From Mucilaginibacter sp. CSA2-8R (GTDB taxonomy: Bacteria > Bacteroidota > Bacteroidia > Sphingobacteriales > Sphingobacteriaceae): a DNA stretch of 64,000 nucleotides. The DNA is taken from NCBI RefSeq assembly GCF_038806765.1, contig NZ_CP152389.1:620001-684000 (forward strand), given 5' to 3'. Positions 19,034-28,412 of the stretch are shown here, piece by piece; the first letter of the stretch is position 1; each line of letters starts with the position of its first letter. The translations under genes were made by a program, and so were the position numbers. The notes under the pieces are model-generated. The model was not told where the DNA came from. It saw only the letters and a program-made list of their open reading frames with translations, and searched no databases.

Positions 19034-20968
19034 TTACTTATAACTTCTTTGTGTTAACTTAACATTTTCGTACACCAGTTCTTCTTTGTGAAGTTCTTCG
19101 GGTTGGTTTTCACCTTTAAATTCCCAGGCAGCAACGTAGGCAAACTCATCGTCCTGACGTAAGGCTTCACCTTCTTCTGTTTGCGACTCTACCCTAAAGT
19201 GACCACCACACGATTCACGGCGGCTTAAAGCATCTTCAACCATCAAAGCACCCAGTTCAATAAAGTCGGCCACACGTCCGGCTCTTTCTAACGAGGCATT
19301 GATTTCTTCGTTCTGACCTACTACGATGGCATTTTTCCAGAAATCATCTTTCAAGGCTTGGATTAGACCGCGTGCCTTAATCAAACCTTCTTCGCTACGT
19401 GCCATACCACAATATTCCCACATAATGTGGCCTAATTCGCGGTGATACTCCACTACTGTTTTGTTGCCTTTAAGCGCTAATAATTTAGCTACATAAGCTT
19501 CAACATCTTTTTTGGTTTGCTCAAAAGCCGGGTGGTTTTTGTCAACCGGTTTTGGTCCGATGGTAGCCAGGTAATCACCCAAAGTATAAGGGATTACAAA
19601 GTAACCGTCGGCTAAGCCCTGCATCAATGCCGAAGCGCCTAAGCGGTTAGCACCATGGTCAGAGAAGTTAGCTTCGCCCAAAGCATATAAACCAGGGATA
19701 TTAGTGCTCAGGTTATAGTCAACCCAAAGGCCACCCATGGTATAGTGTACTGCAGGATATATACGCATTGGCTGCTTGTACGGATTTTCATCAGTAATCT
19801 GATAGTACATATCAAACAAGTTACCGTACTTGGCTTTTACGGCTTCTTCGCCCAAACGCTCAATAGCATCTCTAAAATCAAGGAATACAGCGATACCCGA
19901 ACCACCTACACCTTTACCTTCGTCAACCATTTCTTTGGCGTTACGTGAGGCCACGTCGCGCGGTACAAGGTTACCAAATGATGGATATTTGCGTTCCAGG
20001 AAGTAATCGCGGTCTTCTTCTTTAACGTTTTCTATTTTCACTTCACCTTTACGCAGTTTCTCGGCAACCTCTTTGGTTTTTGGAGCCCATACACGACCAT
20101 CGTTACGCAATGACTCTGACATCAGCGTTAATTTAGACTGGTGTGTACCGGTTACCGGGATACAGGTAGGGTGAATTTGAGTATAACAAGGGTTGGCAAA
20201 GTAAGCGCCGCGCTTGTGTGCACGCCATGCAGCAGTTACGTTAGAACCGATAGCATTGGTTGACAGGTAAAACACGTTGCTGTAACCACCTGTACATAAC
20301 AAAACAGCATGTGCAGCATGTGTTTCAATAGCACCTGTTTTTAAGTTACGGGTTACAATACCTTGAGCCTTGCCATCAACTATTACTACATCCAGCATTT
20401 CTGTACGGGTGTACATTTTTACTTTGCCTTCGTGTATCTGGCGGTTAAGTGCCGAAAACGCACCTAATAATAATTGTTGTCCTGTTTGGCCACGAGCATA
20501 AAAAGTACGTGATACCTGTGCACCACCAAATGAGCGGTTATCTAATAAACCACCGTACTCGCGGGCAAAAGGTACACCCTGGGCCACACACTGGTCAATA
20601 ATATTTACCGATACTTCGGCCAGGCGGTAAACGTTTCCTTCGCGGGCACGGTAGTCACCACCTTTAATAGTATCATAAAATAAGCGATAAACACTATCGC
20701 CGTCGTTACGGTAGTTTTTGGCAGCGTTTATACCACCTTGCGCAGCAATAGAGTGCGCACGGCGAGGGCTGTCCTGAAAACAAAAAGCAGTTACATTATA
20801 TCCTAACTCGGCTAATGAGGCAGCAGCAGACGCACCTGCCAAACCTGTACCTACCACAATAACGTTGTACTTACGTTTGTTAGCAGGGTTAACCAACTTC
20901 AAATTAAATTTATGCTTGCTCCATTTTTCGGCTAATGGGCCTTGCGGAATTTTAGCATCTAAAATCAT
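19034..20968 (-). CDS. sdhA: Succinate dehydrogenase/fumarate reductase flavoprotein subunit
   Basis: SdhA oxidises succinate to fumarate (or the reverse) using covalently bound FAD. The 644-residue protein carries the dinucleotide-binding motif [17 protein letters not shown], the flavin-attachment region [14 protein letters not shown] (the His being the expected FAD link), and the active-site region HPTCIPVTG. The C-terminal part has the REFxxR-like ESCGGHFR. The length fits the Bacteroidota class with a single cytochrome b subunit. It lies 32 bp after sdhC and is followed by sdhB. The operon supplies complex II of the respiratory chain. Confidence 0.96.
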   Translation of the reverse strand: MILDAKIPQGPLAEKWSKHKFNLKLVNPANKRKYNVIVVGTGLAGASAAASLAELGYNVTAFCFQDSPRRAHSIAAQGGINAAKNYRNDGDSVYRLFYDTIKGGDYRAREGNVYRLAEVSVNIIDQCVAQGVPFAREYGGLLDNRSFGGAQVSRTFYARGQTGQQLLLGAFSALNRQIHEGKVKMYTRTEMLDVVIVDGKAQGIVTRNLKTGAIETHAAHAVLLCTGGYSNVFYLSTNAIGSNVTAAWRAHKRGAYFANPCYTQIHPTCIPVTGTHQSKLTLMSESLRNDGRVWAPKTKEVAEKLRKGEVKIENVKEEDRDYFLERKYPSFGNLVPRDVASRNAKEMVDEGKGVGGSGIAVFLDFRDAIERLGEEAVKAKYGNLFDMYYQITDENPYKQPMRIYPAVHYTMGGLWVDYNLSTNIPGLYALGEANFSDHGANRLGASALMQGLADGYFVIPYTLGDYLATIGPKPVDKNHPAFEQTKKDVEAYVAKLLALKGNKTVVEYHRELGHIMWEYCGMARSEEGLIKARGLIQALKDDFWKNAIVVGQNEEINASLERAGRVADFIELGALMVEDALSRRESCGGHFRVESQTEEGEALRQDDEFAYVAAWEFKGENQPEELHKEELVYENVKLTQRSYK

Positions 20969-21000
20969 GTGAATGATATTTATGTTTTAAGCTGTTAAGC

Positions 21001-21786
21001 TTATTTATTTAAACTCTGAAAATAATATACAACAGGCATGGCAGCAAAACCAAGCGGAATAATTACAGCAAACAACCAGGTGCCGATAAATTCGTAAATA
21101 GGTTTGTATTTGCGGTGCACCCAGCCAATAGTATGAAAGGCACTTTGAAAGCCGTGCAGTAAGTGGAATGATAAAGCTACCATAGCAATTACATAAATTA
21201 CTACATACCATAAAAGGCTAAAGCTGCTGGCTACACGTGCATGTAAGTCTTTAACACGGGTAATTTCAGTGTTACCATCGTAGGTCATCGAATGCTCAAA
21301 ATCAGATTTCTCCGGGGTGAAAGCAGTAACTGTTCTTTCACCGGTTAAAACGTTAGTGCGGTATTCTTTGTACCCTACGTTATGGGTAAACTTGTACTGG
21401 TACCAAAAATCTCCCATGTGTATTACGATAAATAATAACAGGATTGAGCCTAACAAGCCCATGTTTTTAGAAGAAAAAGATACCGGAGACTGAGTACCGA
21501 CAGCATAACTAACCGGGCGGGCTTTACGGTTGTTAATAGTTAAAATAAGCGCATATATAGCGTGCACTATAATGCTCAGGTACAAAATGTAGGCAATTAC
21601 CTCAATAGGAGGGAAATGCGTTAAAAAGTTGGCATACATGTTAAAGCTGTATCCGTTGTCGTTGCTAAAAAGCAGCAGGTTACCACCTAAGTGCACAATC
21701 AGAAACACGCTCAGAAACAAGCCTGTTAAAGCCATGATCAGCTTTTTTCCCAGTGAAGAGTTAAAGGTTTGTTTTAATTCACTCAT
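21001..21786 (-). CDS. sdhC: Succinate dehydrogenase cytochrome b subunit
   Basis: This 261-residue integral membrane protein has five predicted transmembrane helices, starting near residue 18 (LIMALTGLFLSVFLIVHLGGN). It matches the single-subunit, di-haem membrane anchor of Bacteroidota succinate:quinone oxidoreductases. Histidines at helix ends (VHLGGN, VHAIYAL, IHMGDFW, HLLHGF) are haem-ligand candidates. The start MSELKQ is chosen because an exact -7 box lies at 21808-21815, overlapping the alternative upstream ATG region. It is the first gene of sdhCAB. Confidence 0.94.
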   Translation of the reverse strand: MSELKQTFNSSLGKKLIMALTGLFLSVFLIVHLGGNLLLFSNDNGYSFNMYANFLTHFPPIEVIAYILYLSIIVHAIYALILTINNRKARPVSYAVGTQSPVSFSSKNMGLLGSILLLFIVIHMGDFWYQYKFTHNVGYKEYRTNVLTGERTVTAFTPEKSDFEHSMTYDGNTEITRVKDLHARVASSFSLLWYVVIYVIAMVALSFHLLHGFQSAFHTIGWVHRKYKPIYEFIGTWLFAVIIPLGFAAMPVVYYFQSLNK

Positions 21787-21807
21787 TATACAGAAATTTT
21801 TATCGTG

Positions 21808-21815
21808 CAAAAATA
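21808..21815 (-). promoter_or_regulatory. -7 promoter box for sdhCAB
   Basis: On the - strand this reads TATTTTTG, matching TAnnTTTG. Transcription would begin near 21804, about 18 nt before the sdhC ATG. No convincing -33 TTG was found. Confidence 0.5.
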
Positions 21816-21955
21816 TTTAATATAACCCGATTACTGATAACAGTTTTAAGCTAATGTCAAGATATTGTCTATTTAGAAACATTCTAAAAATATGAACAAA
21901 TATCACTTATTTATAGGGTTTAAGCCTATATTCGCTCTTGTCCTACACTCATTGC

Positions 21956-23017
21956 ATGAAGAATTATTTCCTTATTTTTGCAGGCGTTTTGATGGTTGCC
22001 AGTTGCACCACCAAACAGCCGCATATTACTTTTAGCGGTAACGTTCCGGGGTTAAACGATGGCACCTTTTTAGTGACCGATTCTGCCGGGCAGAATTTAG
22101 CCGGGCAGAACATAACCAACGGAACTTTTAAAATAGATACCATCCTTGAAAATAAAGGTTACGGCTCGTTTACCTTACAAAAAAACGGGGAAAAAGCTGC
22201 TCCGGTTGAAGTTTACCTGGAGCCGGGTCAATATACTATAGAGGCGAGTGTTAAACACCTGGATCAATATCCCAACATCAAATCTTCATCGGCTATCCAG
22301 AACGACCTGACTGCTTACTACACTACGCAGGAGAAAATTATTGAGAAAAAGATGAACTCCGTGTTTGGCATCAGAGAAAAGCTGGACATGGATAAATTAA
22401 AGCTTGAGGCTTTCCAGAGCTTTATAAAGCAACACCCGGACAGTAAAGCTGCTGCTCACCTGATGCTCGGCCTGAATTATGAAAAGGATGCCGAAGCGTA
22501 CAGCGCCATCTATAGCAAGCTTAACACTGATGTTAAGAATACCGAAGAAGGTAAGTTTATAGGTAATAAGTTGGGTGTAATGATGAAGTTACTTCCTGGT
22601 GCAACAGGCCCCGGTATTGCCGGCAAAACACCCGACGGAAAAGCATTTGATCAAAGTCAGCTCAACAAAAGAGTTTATGTGGTAGAATTTTGGAAGGCAG
22701 GCAATCAGGTAAGTCGGTTAAATCATCAGGATATGATAAAAAGCTTGTTAAAAAATGTAGATGTGAGCAAAGTTGGCTTCATCAGCATTTCGATGGATAC
22801 AAAAAGGGAGTGGTGGACAAAAGCCATTGCCGATGACAAACTTAGCTGGCCGCAGTACAGCGATCTAAAAGGCGATGATTCTGCTGATGCCGAGCGTTGG
22901 GCTATAACCAAAGTGCCTACTTATTATATACTCAACGGCAAATGGCAGATAGTACAGCGCGACGTTGATTTTGGTAAACTGGAAGCTACCATTAATGATT
23001 ATCTGAGCAAGCGATAA
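21956..23017 (+). CDS. TlpA-like thioredoxin-fold lipoprotein with DUF4369-type N-terminal domain
   Basis: The 353-residue precursor starts with a lipoprotein signal (lipobox region MVASCTT) and a beta-rich N-terminal domain of the DUF4369 kind (about residues 25-120). A thioredoxin fold of the AhpC/TSA-TlpA type runs from about residue 220 to the end. The redox CxxC of active TlpA proteins is absent; the position after VYVVEFWKAG reads NQVSR. It is therefore unlikely to be a thiol oxidoreductase, and it may be a structural or binding relative. It is transcribed divergently from sdhC. The ATG at 21956 puts the signal peptide in the usual place and fits a near-consensus -7 element TATATTCG at 21927-21934. 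Confidence 0.78.
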   Translation: MKNYFLIFAGVLMVASCTTKQPHITFSGNVPGLNDGTFLVTDSAGQNLAGQNITNGTFKIDTILENKGYGSFTLQKNGEKAAPVEVYLEPGQYTIEASVKHLDQYPNIKSSSAIQNDLTAYYTTQEKIIEKKMNSVFGIREKLDMDKLKLEAFQSFIKQHPDSKAAAHLMLGLNYEKDAEAYSAIYSKLNTDVKNTEEGKFIGNKLGVMMKLLPGATGPGIAGKTPDGKAFDQSQLNKRVYVVEFWKAGNQVSRLNHQDMIKSLLKNVDVSKVGFISISMDTKREWWTKAIADDKLSWPQYSDLKGDDSADAERWAITKVPTYYILNGKWQIVQRDVDFGKLEATINDYLSKR

Positions 23018-23019
23018 CC

Positions 23020-23676
23020 TTAAACAGGAAACACCTTTTCGGGCAAAATGCCAAAAACCTGGTCGCTGGGCTGATGGCGCATAGCCACGCGACCGGTAAA
23101 TTTGCCAAAGGAAGGCAGGATGGCTTGCCGCTGGCTAAAAGCAAAGCAGGGCAGGGTGATAGCCTGGCGGCCTTTACCTACCAGTTTAACGCCGGGATGA
23201 ATGTGGCCGCAAAAAATATATTGCTGGTGCCGATTTAAACAATCCTGGTTTTGCGGGTGGTGGAGCATTAAAAACGGACCGGCTTCAAGCTGCTGATGGG
23301 TAGATACATCCAAATCATGGTAGTGCTGCTCGGTAATAATATCGTGGTTGCCCATTACCAGCTGCATATCCACATCACTGAACAGGCTACGCCATTGAGC
23401 AAAGCTATGCCAGTCGGCATTCATCTCGCTATGAAAAAGATCACCTAAAAAGTAAATTTTTTCGGGATGGTGCCGGTTAACGAGTTGCGTAAGTGTATAC
23501 AAATCTTCGTGTGCAACTTGCTGGGGAACGGCAATGCCTGCTTTACGGAAATGCCCGGTTTTGCCCAGATGCACATCAGCTACTAATAGCGCTTTTTGCT
23601 GCTCCCAGTAAATGGCCCTCTCGGGCAGCAGTAGCAAACTTTCGCCCAGTAAATTAAAGTTCAACCCTACACTCAT
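23020..23676 (-). CDS. pdeM: Ligase-associated DNA damage response endonuclease PdeM (metallophosphoesterase)
   Basis: The 218-residue protein contains the calcineurin-like phosphoesterase motifs in order: DVHLGK, GDLFHS, GNHD and GHIHPG. The PdeM family is named for its usual position beside a DNA ligase and a Lhr-like helicase and is proposed to act in DNA repair. Those partners are not here, so the repair assignment rests on sequence similarity only. An exact -7 box (TATCTTTG, - strand, 23688-23695) lies 12 bp from the start codon. The gene is convergent with the TlpA-like gene, with 2 bp between stops. Confidence 0.85.
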   Translation of the reverse strand: MSVGLNFNLLGESLLLLPERAIYWEQQKALLVADVHLGKTGHFRKAGIAVPQQVAHEDLYTLTQLVNRHHPEKIYFLGDLFHSEMNADWHSFAQWRSLFSDVDMQLVMGNHDIITEQHYHDLDVSTHQQLEAGPFLMLHHPQNQDCLNRHQQYIFCGHIHPGVKLVGKGRQAITLPCFAFSQRQAILPSFGKFTGRVAMRHQPSDQVFGILPEKVFPV

Positions 23677-23687
23677 CTTAATGGGTG

Positions 23688-23695
23688 CAAAGATA
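23688..23695 (-). promoter_or_regulatory. -7 promoter box for pdeM
   Basis: On the - strand this reads TATCTTTG, an exact TAnnTTTG match. The predicted leader is about 8 nt. Confidence 0.5.
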
Positions 23696-23705
23696 GATAA
23701 AAAAC

Positions 23706-23736
23706 AAAAAGTCCGGCTCTATGAGCCAGACTTTTT
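23706..23736 (-). terminator. Terminator after the DUF892 gene
   Basis: AAAAAGTCCGGCTC pairs with GAGCCAGACTTTTT (one mismatch) across a 3-nt loop. Read on the - strand it ends in a T-run. It separates the ferritin-like gene from pdeM. Confidence 0.8.
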
Positions 23737-23760
23737 GCTAATATAGTTAGTGTTTAATGC

Positions 23761-24306
23761 TTATGCTTTTTCGCTTTTGGCGTTCACATTAATAGTGCTT
23801 TCAGCAAGTTGAGTCAATAACTCATCAGTTTTTTTCTCCTCGGCCAATGTTTCTTCTAATAATTGGGCAGCTTCGTTATAGCCTAATGTGTTTGCCAGTG
23901 TACGCAAGGTACCGTATGAGGCAATCTCGTAATGTTCTGATTTTTGCGCTGCCGAGATAATACCTGCATCACGGGTAATAGAGCCGTCTTCGGTATCTTC
24001 TACAATGCTTTCCGATTCGGCAATCAGGCCTTCCATAGCATCACATTTTTTTGCGGCTGCTTTTTCGTCAATTATTTCAAATACCTGCTCCAGGCGGGCT
24101 ACTTGATTATCAGTTTCTGCTTTATGAGTTTCTAATGCGCTGCGCAGTTCTTCAGAAGTTGCTGCTTTTGCCAGTTTCACTAATGCTTTAGATAAGTGTT
24201 TTTCGGCCCAGTAAATGTCTTTCAATTCGTCAACGAATAATTCTTTTAAAGCCGACTCTTCTACATTGTCAGTATTTTCTGGTTGTTTTTTTTTGGTAGT
24301 TGCCAT
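23761..24306 (-). CDS. Ferritin-like domain protein, DUF892/YciE family
   Basis: This is a 181-residue four-helix-bundle protein. The core from ALKELFVDELKDIYWAEKHL through the repeated E/H-rich helices (HKAETDNQVARLEQVF, SEHYEIASYGTLRTLA, AAQLLEETLAEEKKTDELL) is typical of the YciE/DUF892 ferritin-like family. The Glu/His residues in these helices are the expected di-iron ligands. The family is linked to general stress responses in several bacteria, but its reaction is not established. An N-terminal Lys/Gln-rich leader (about residues 1-12) and a short charged tail flank the domain. It stands alone between the permease gene and its own terminator. Confidence 0.9.
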   Translation of the reverse strand: MATTKKKQPENTDNVEESALKELFVDELKDIYWAEKHLSKALVKLAKAATSEELRSALETHKAETDNQVARLEQVFEIIDEKAAAKKCDAMEGLIAESESIVEDTEDGSITRDAGIISAAQKSEHYEIASYGTLRTLANTLGYNEAAQLLEETLAEEKKTDELLTQLAESTINVNAKSEKA

Positions 24307-24423
24307 GATGTAAATTTTTTATGTATAGGTTTAACATGAAGAATATACATCGGTTTTAACTAATTATTAACATTATGTGGATTACGACGAAATGTATTTC
24401 TATTATAAGAAACAAATTGATAT

Positions 24424-25743
24424 TTATGGTACGATGGTAGCTCTGCGCCTTTTGGCTAACTGCCAGGCTAACTCAGCGGTAATGAGGGCTGCAATGGCAA
24501 ACAACGCCGGTGTAATACCGCTACCGTCTGAGTTAAAAGCAGCAACCAGGGCAATAATATAAACCGATAGCGGTAACAATAGCACCATACACAATCCGCT
24601 TACATTTAATGGGATTTTAAAAGGCCGGGGCCGGTCGGGTTCTTTTAATCTTAAGGTAATAAGGGTGATATATTCAAGCGACAAACCGGCGCCATAAACC
24701 GTTACATCAATAATCAGCAGTTCAGAAAATGTCCACAACACCATAAAACTTACCACTACCGAGCAGAGTATGATGGATACATAAGGCGTATGAAAGCGCG
24801 AGTGCAAGCGGTGCAGATAGGCGGGCAATAAATTATCGGTAGCCATAGCCTGCGGTACTCTTGAAACCGATAGCAAAACCGCTGTGTAAATACCTAACCC
24901 ACTGGCCATGCCGCCGGCTGCAAACAACGCCCCCAGCCAATGCCCGCCCAAATTAGAGCCCAGCAACGGAAAGCCTTTATCGGTTAACAACTGTGCACTT
25001 ATGCCTGATTGTAAGGCAATCAAAATGGCTAAAACATAAACTACCATCACCAATACAAAAGCTATGGCAATCGCTTTTAAATAGGAACGTACCGGTTGCT
25101 CAACTTCAGGCGCATAGGTAGTAATATTATCCCAACCCAAACAATTCCACATTACGGTGTATAAAGCCATGCCGAGCGACGGAAAAGTGATGCCTTGCAA
25201 ACCCGGCTGCGGTACATGGCCCAAGCCATGCTGGCTAATGAACAACACAAACAAAATAAGGAAAGGACTTAATACTAATATACTGAATATTACTGATGCC
25301 CGGCCCACCTGTACAATACCCAATATATTTAAGCCTGCCAGGCTCCAGATGACACAAAGGCAAACTAAGGCTTTATGATGTTCTAACCCGGGAAAAAAAT
25401 AAGCAGCATACCCAACAAACAACACCGGATAAATGGCTAGGTCAACAAAAGTATAAATCCAGGTCCACCAGCCCTCATAAAATCCCCATCGGCTGCCTAA
25501 GCCATATTTTACCCACTCGTAATAACCGCCGGTAACAGGCATCATGCTGTTAAGCTCCATTACAGTAAAAATGGCAGGTACGTCCCATAGCAGTGGAGTG
25601 ACGATGAGCAGTAGCAAAGCGCCATGCTCACCTGCATAAGTGAGCAAAGGTTCTAGTCCGTAAGGCCCGCCCGATACGGTAAAAAATATGATAAATACTA
25701 ACTGTAAAAAGCGGAGCTTTTTGGGCGGTGGTTGTGCGGGCAT
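24424..25743 (-). CDS. APC-family amino acid permease
   Basis: The 439-residue protein has about 12 predicted transmembrane helices. It begins with the APC-superfamily motif FFTVSGGPYGLEPLL (helix 1, with the unwound GG region that binds substrate), followed by helix 3 with YEWVKYGLG. It should be a proton- or ion-coupled amino acid or polyamine importer in the inner membrane. The substrate cannot be told from sequence. It lacks neighbours that would suggest a pathway. The gene ends about 115 bp upstream of the DUF892 gene, and no terminator is obvious. Confidence 0.88.
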   Translation of the reverse strand: MPAQPPPKKLRFLQLVFIIFFTVSGGPYGLEPLLTYAGEHGALLLLIVTPLLWDVPAIFTVMELNSMMPVTGGYYEWVKYGLGSRWGFYEGWWTWIYTFVDLAIYPVLFVGYAAYFFPGLEHHKALVCLCVIWSLAGLNILGIVQVGRASVIFSILVLSPFLILFVLFISQHGLGHVPQPGLQGITFPSLGMALYTVMWNCLGWDNITTYAPEVEQPVRSYLKAIAIAFVLVMVVYVLAILIALQSGISAQLLTDKGFPLLGSNLGGHWLGALFAAGGMASGLGIYTAVLLSVSRVPQAMATDNLLPAYLHRLHSRFHTPYVSIILCSVVVSFMVLWTFSELLIIDVTVYGAGLSLEYITLITLRLKEPDRPRPFKIPLNVSGLCMVLLLPLSVYIIALVAAFNSDGSGITPALFAIAALITAELAWQLAKRRRATIVP

Positions 25744-25784
25744 AAGTCCTAAAAATAGTAAATATTTCAGGTTTATAAACCGTG

Positions 25785-27488
25785 TTAAAACTCCTCTAAC
25801 TCAATGCTGTCCCAACCCTGGCGTTTATAGTAATAAAGCATAAGCCAGTAAACGGCAACTGCCGGGATAATCAAAATCCAAATGACGGTTTCCCACCGCG
25901 ACAGCAAATAATGGCCAAAACCTACTGCACCGATTAGTCCGGTGATGAGCAGCGAAGAAACCACGCGGCCACCCGATTGTTTAAGCAATACCGGTTTAGA
26001 AAACGGCAAGCCTTTTACCATAAACAAAGCCATCAGCAACCCGTAAATCATACCGATAACTGATGCCAGAATAATATCGTTAATCACCTTCGGTCCCCAG
26101 ATAACAACGCCTACCAAGCCAATGATAAAGCAATAAGGCAAGTAGTAAAGTGTAACCACCGCTTTATACATGCCCGAAAGTATTTTACCGGGCTGGGTAA
26201 CAGGCAAGGCATAATAAACCCACGCAGGTTTAAATTTTTCGGAGTAGGAGATATTTTGTAATATAGAGGATAGTACGAAGGTGCTGAGGTACACCAGAAA
26301 TATATAACTCGAGCCGGATTGTATTTTATCAAATCGTTCGTCCATACTGCCTTTACCATTTAGTCCGAAATACAAAAAGTAAATAGGTACGTAAGCCAGT
26401 GCCGGGTATACTTTTATTTTAAACTCGCGTATGCGGGCAGCCAGTTTTGAGGTAATCCGAAAACCTGCGTTTTCGACCGGATCAGGGGCCAGCCAGTTAG
26501 CCAGCTTGTTAACTAATGAGGGTTTGGTTTGGGTATTGCCGGTAGGGGTGGGCACGCTGGGGGCAGATGCATTACCATCGGAGGTGGCCGCTATGGCCAG
26601 CCTTTTGTTAAAGCCGGGAGCCAGTACTTTAGCAACTAACCATAAACCGGCTACAGGCACTGTGATGCCGAGGATAGCCAGCAAACTGGTAAGCAACGTG
26701 GCACGCGAAGGATGAATGAGTACTTCGTTAAGGGAGGCTATCCAAACCGGCGGTAAAAAATAGGCCCATACTTTTTGCGTTAAGTCAATTTGTACCAGGC
26801 TGGTAAAATCAATAACGCGTGGCAGCAGGTAGTAACAGCCGAAAATAACTACCGAAAAAACAATCTGAAAATAGCTGATAATGTCCTTAAACTTTTCGGG
26901 CGATACCGTATGCATCATAACGAGGTACACTACGTTGACCAGTAATATACTGAGAAACGTAATCAGTACAAGTTGTATAAGAAATAACGGAACCGCAGGC
27001 AATCCATCCATAAAACCGATAATCACCAGCCCGCCTAAGCCTTGTAGCAGGGCCAGCCTAAATACATAAACACTGATGTGCAGTATACGCGATATGGTCA
27101 GCGTACGGTCGTCAACCGGGCGGGGAAGCAGGATGTACTGGTCGCGCACATCAAGCAGCACACTGGTAAAATCGGCAATTAGCGTCATTGCCATTAGTAC
27201 CATAAACATTGAGAAATATACGGTTTGTGCTATCAGCGGGCCTTTGAACGCAATCAGTACAAATCCGGTCAGAATACCCATTACTACCGTGCCGATTGAA
27301 ACCAGCCAAGGGTTTGATGTTTTGCCGGTGGCATTTTCCTTGCGCCTGCCCGCAAACATTACGCTTGGCCGGCGGTCGTCCATCATTAATTTGATGCGCA
27401 GTATTTGATAAAGCTGGTAAGTATCAACGCCGGTGCGCTCTAAAAAAGGCATCAAAGCGCTTACCATGCGTAACATTAAAGTATTCAT
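25785..27488 (-). CDS. ABC exporter permease-like integral membrane protein
   Basis: The 567-residue protein has roughly a dozen hydrophobic segments in two groups, separated by a long hydrophilic Ser/Thr/Pro-rich loop (about residues 305-345, rich in SAPSVPTPTGN). I do not recognise a named family. Its position 22 bp after an ABC ATPase gene on the same strand strongly suggests it is the membrane half of a two-component ABC-2-like exporter. The first 30 residues resemble a cytoplasmic lead-in (LMLRMVSALMPFLERTGVDTYQLYQILRIKLMMDDR) rather than a signal peptide. The substrate is unknown. Confidence 0.75.
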   Translation of the reverse strand: MNTLMLRMVSALMPFLERTGVDTYQLYQILRIKLMMDDRRPSVMFAGRRKENATGKTSNPWLVSIGTVVMGILTGFVLIAFKGPLIAQTVYFSMFMVLMAMTLIADFTSVLLDVRDQYILLPRPVDDRTLTISRILHISVYVFRLALLQGLGGLVIIGFMDGLPAVPLFLIQLVLITFLSILLVNVVYLVMMHTVSPEKFKDIISYFQIVFSVVIFGCYYLLPRVIDFTSLVQIDLTQKVWAYFLPPVWIASLNEVLIHPSRATLLTSLLAILGITVPVAGLWLVAKVLAPGFNKRLAIAATSDGNASAPSVPTPTGNTQTKPSLVNKLANWLAPDPVENAGFRITSKLAARIREFKIKVYPALAYVPIYFLYFGLNGKGSMDERFDKIQSGSSYIFLVYLSTFVLSSILQNISYSEKFKPAWVYYALPVTQPGKILSGMYKAVVTLYYLPYCFIIGLVGVVIWGPKVINDIILASVIGMIYGLLMALFMVKGLPFSKPVLLKQSGGRVVSSLLITGLIGAVGFGHYLLSRWETVIWILIIPAVAVYWLMLYYYKRQGWDSIELEEF

Positions 27489-27510
27489 GCCGGTAACAAG
27501 ATGTTTAGGT

Positions 27511-28284
27511 TTAGTCGAAAGCGTTTATAATCGCATCAGTTTCACTGGCCGATTCGGTGCGGCCTGTTAAGTGCGCAAATACCTGTTCGAGTGTATCAGA
27601 GTGGTCTTGCTTGAGTGACTCGAAAGTGCCATCGGCAATAATGTCACCCTTGTTAATGAGCAGTATACGGTCTGATACTTTTTCAACCACATCCATCACG
27701 TGTGAGCAGTAAAATATGGTTTTGCCTTCTTGCGATAAACGGGTAATCAGTTCTTTCACCATAATCACTGCATTGGCATCTAAACCCGAAAGCGGCTCAT
27801 CCAGTATAATAATCTGCGGATTATGGATGATGCCCGAGATGAGCAATACCTTTTGCCGCATCCCTTTCGAAAAGGTATCCATCCGGTCGTTAATGTTGTT
27901 GCCCAGGCCAAAAGCCGTCAGTAGCTTTTGTGCACGGCTTTGGATCAGGTCTTCATCCAACCCATAGAGCTTGCCTATAAAATCAAGGTATTCCATAGGC
28001 GTCAGCACCTCATATAACTCCGCATTTTCGGGTACGTAACCAATCCTTTTTTTAATTTCCTGCGGGTTATCCTGCATGCTGATACCATCCACTACTACCT
28101 CCCCGCTAAACTCGGGAATAAGGCCGGTTAAAATTTTAACCGTAGTTGATTTACCGGCACCGTTAGGCCCTATGTAGCCGATAACCTGCCCCGGATAAAT
28201 ATCGAGCGACAAGTTTTTGAGCACTAATTTGGAACCGTAAGATTTGGAAAGGTTGCGTATCTGAATGATGGGAGCCTGATTCAT
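27511..28284 (-). CDS. ABC transporter ATP-binding protein (ABC-2 exporter type)
   Basis: The 257-residue ATPase has Walker A GPNGAGKSTT, Q-loop region GYVPENAELYE, signature-like FSKGMRQK (in place of LSGGQ, common in ABC-2 drug or cell-surface exporters), Walker B IIILDEPLSGLD and switch His in YCSHVMD. The start MNQAPIIQIRNLSKSYG is preferred because the in-frame ATG nine codons upstream adds residues outside the family alignment. It is followed after 22 bp by a multi-spanning membrane protein that should be its permease. The pair probably exports a lipid, drug or peptide; nothing in the locus says which. Confidence 0.92.
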   Translation of the reverse strand: MNQAPIIQIRNLSKSYGSKLVLKNLSLDIYPGQVIGYIGPNGAGKSTTVKILTGLIPEFSGEVVVDGISMQDNPQEIKKRIGYVPENAELYEVLTPMEYLDFIGKLYGLDEDLIQSRAQKLLTAFGLGNNINDRMDTFSKGMRQKVLLISGIIHNPQIIILDEPLSGLDANAVIMVKELITRLSQEGKTIFYCSHVMDVVEKVSDRILLINKGDIIADGTFESLKQDHSDTLEQVFAHLTGRTESASETDAIINAFD

Positions 28285-28365
28285 GAAAATATCATTTGCG
28301 TGAATGTACAAAAAAGAATATCACTGCGCTTAATTAGATGATAACGGTAACTAAATGTTACAGCA

Positions 28366-28395
28366 TAAAAAAAGCCTGCGGTAAAGCAGGCTTTT
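28366..28395 (-). terminator. Terminator after the secreted NTF2-like protein gene
   Basis: AAAAGCCTGC and GCAGGCTTTT pair across a 6-nt loop. On the - strand the stem is followed by a run of T. Confidence 0.8.
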
Positions 28396-28412
28396 GATTA
28401 TTTGTTAAATAG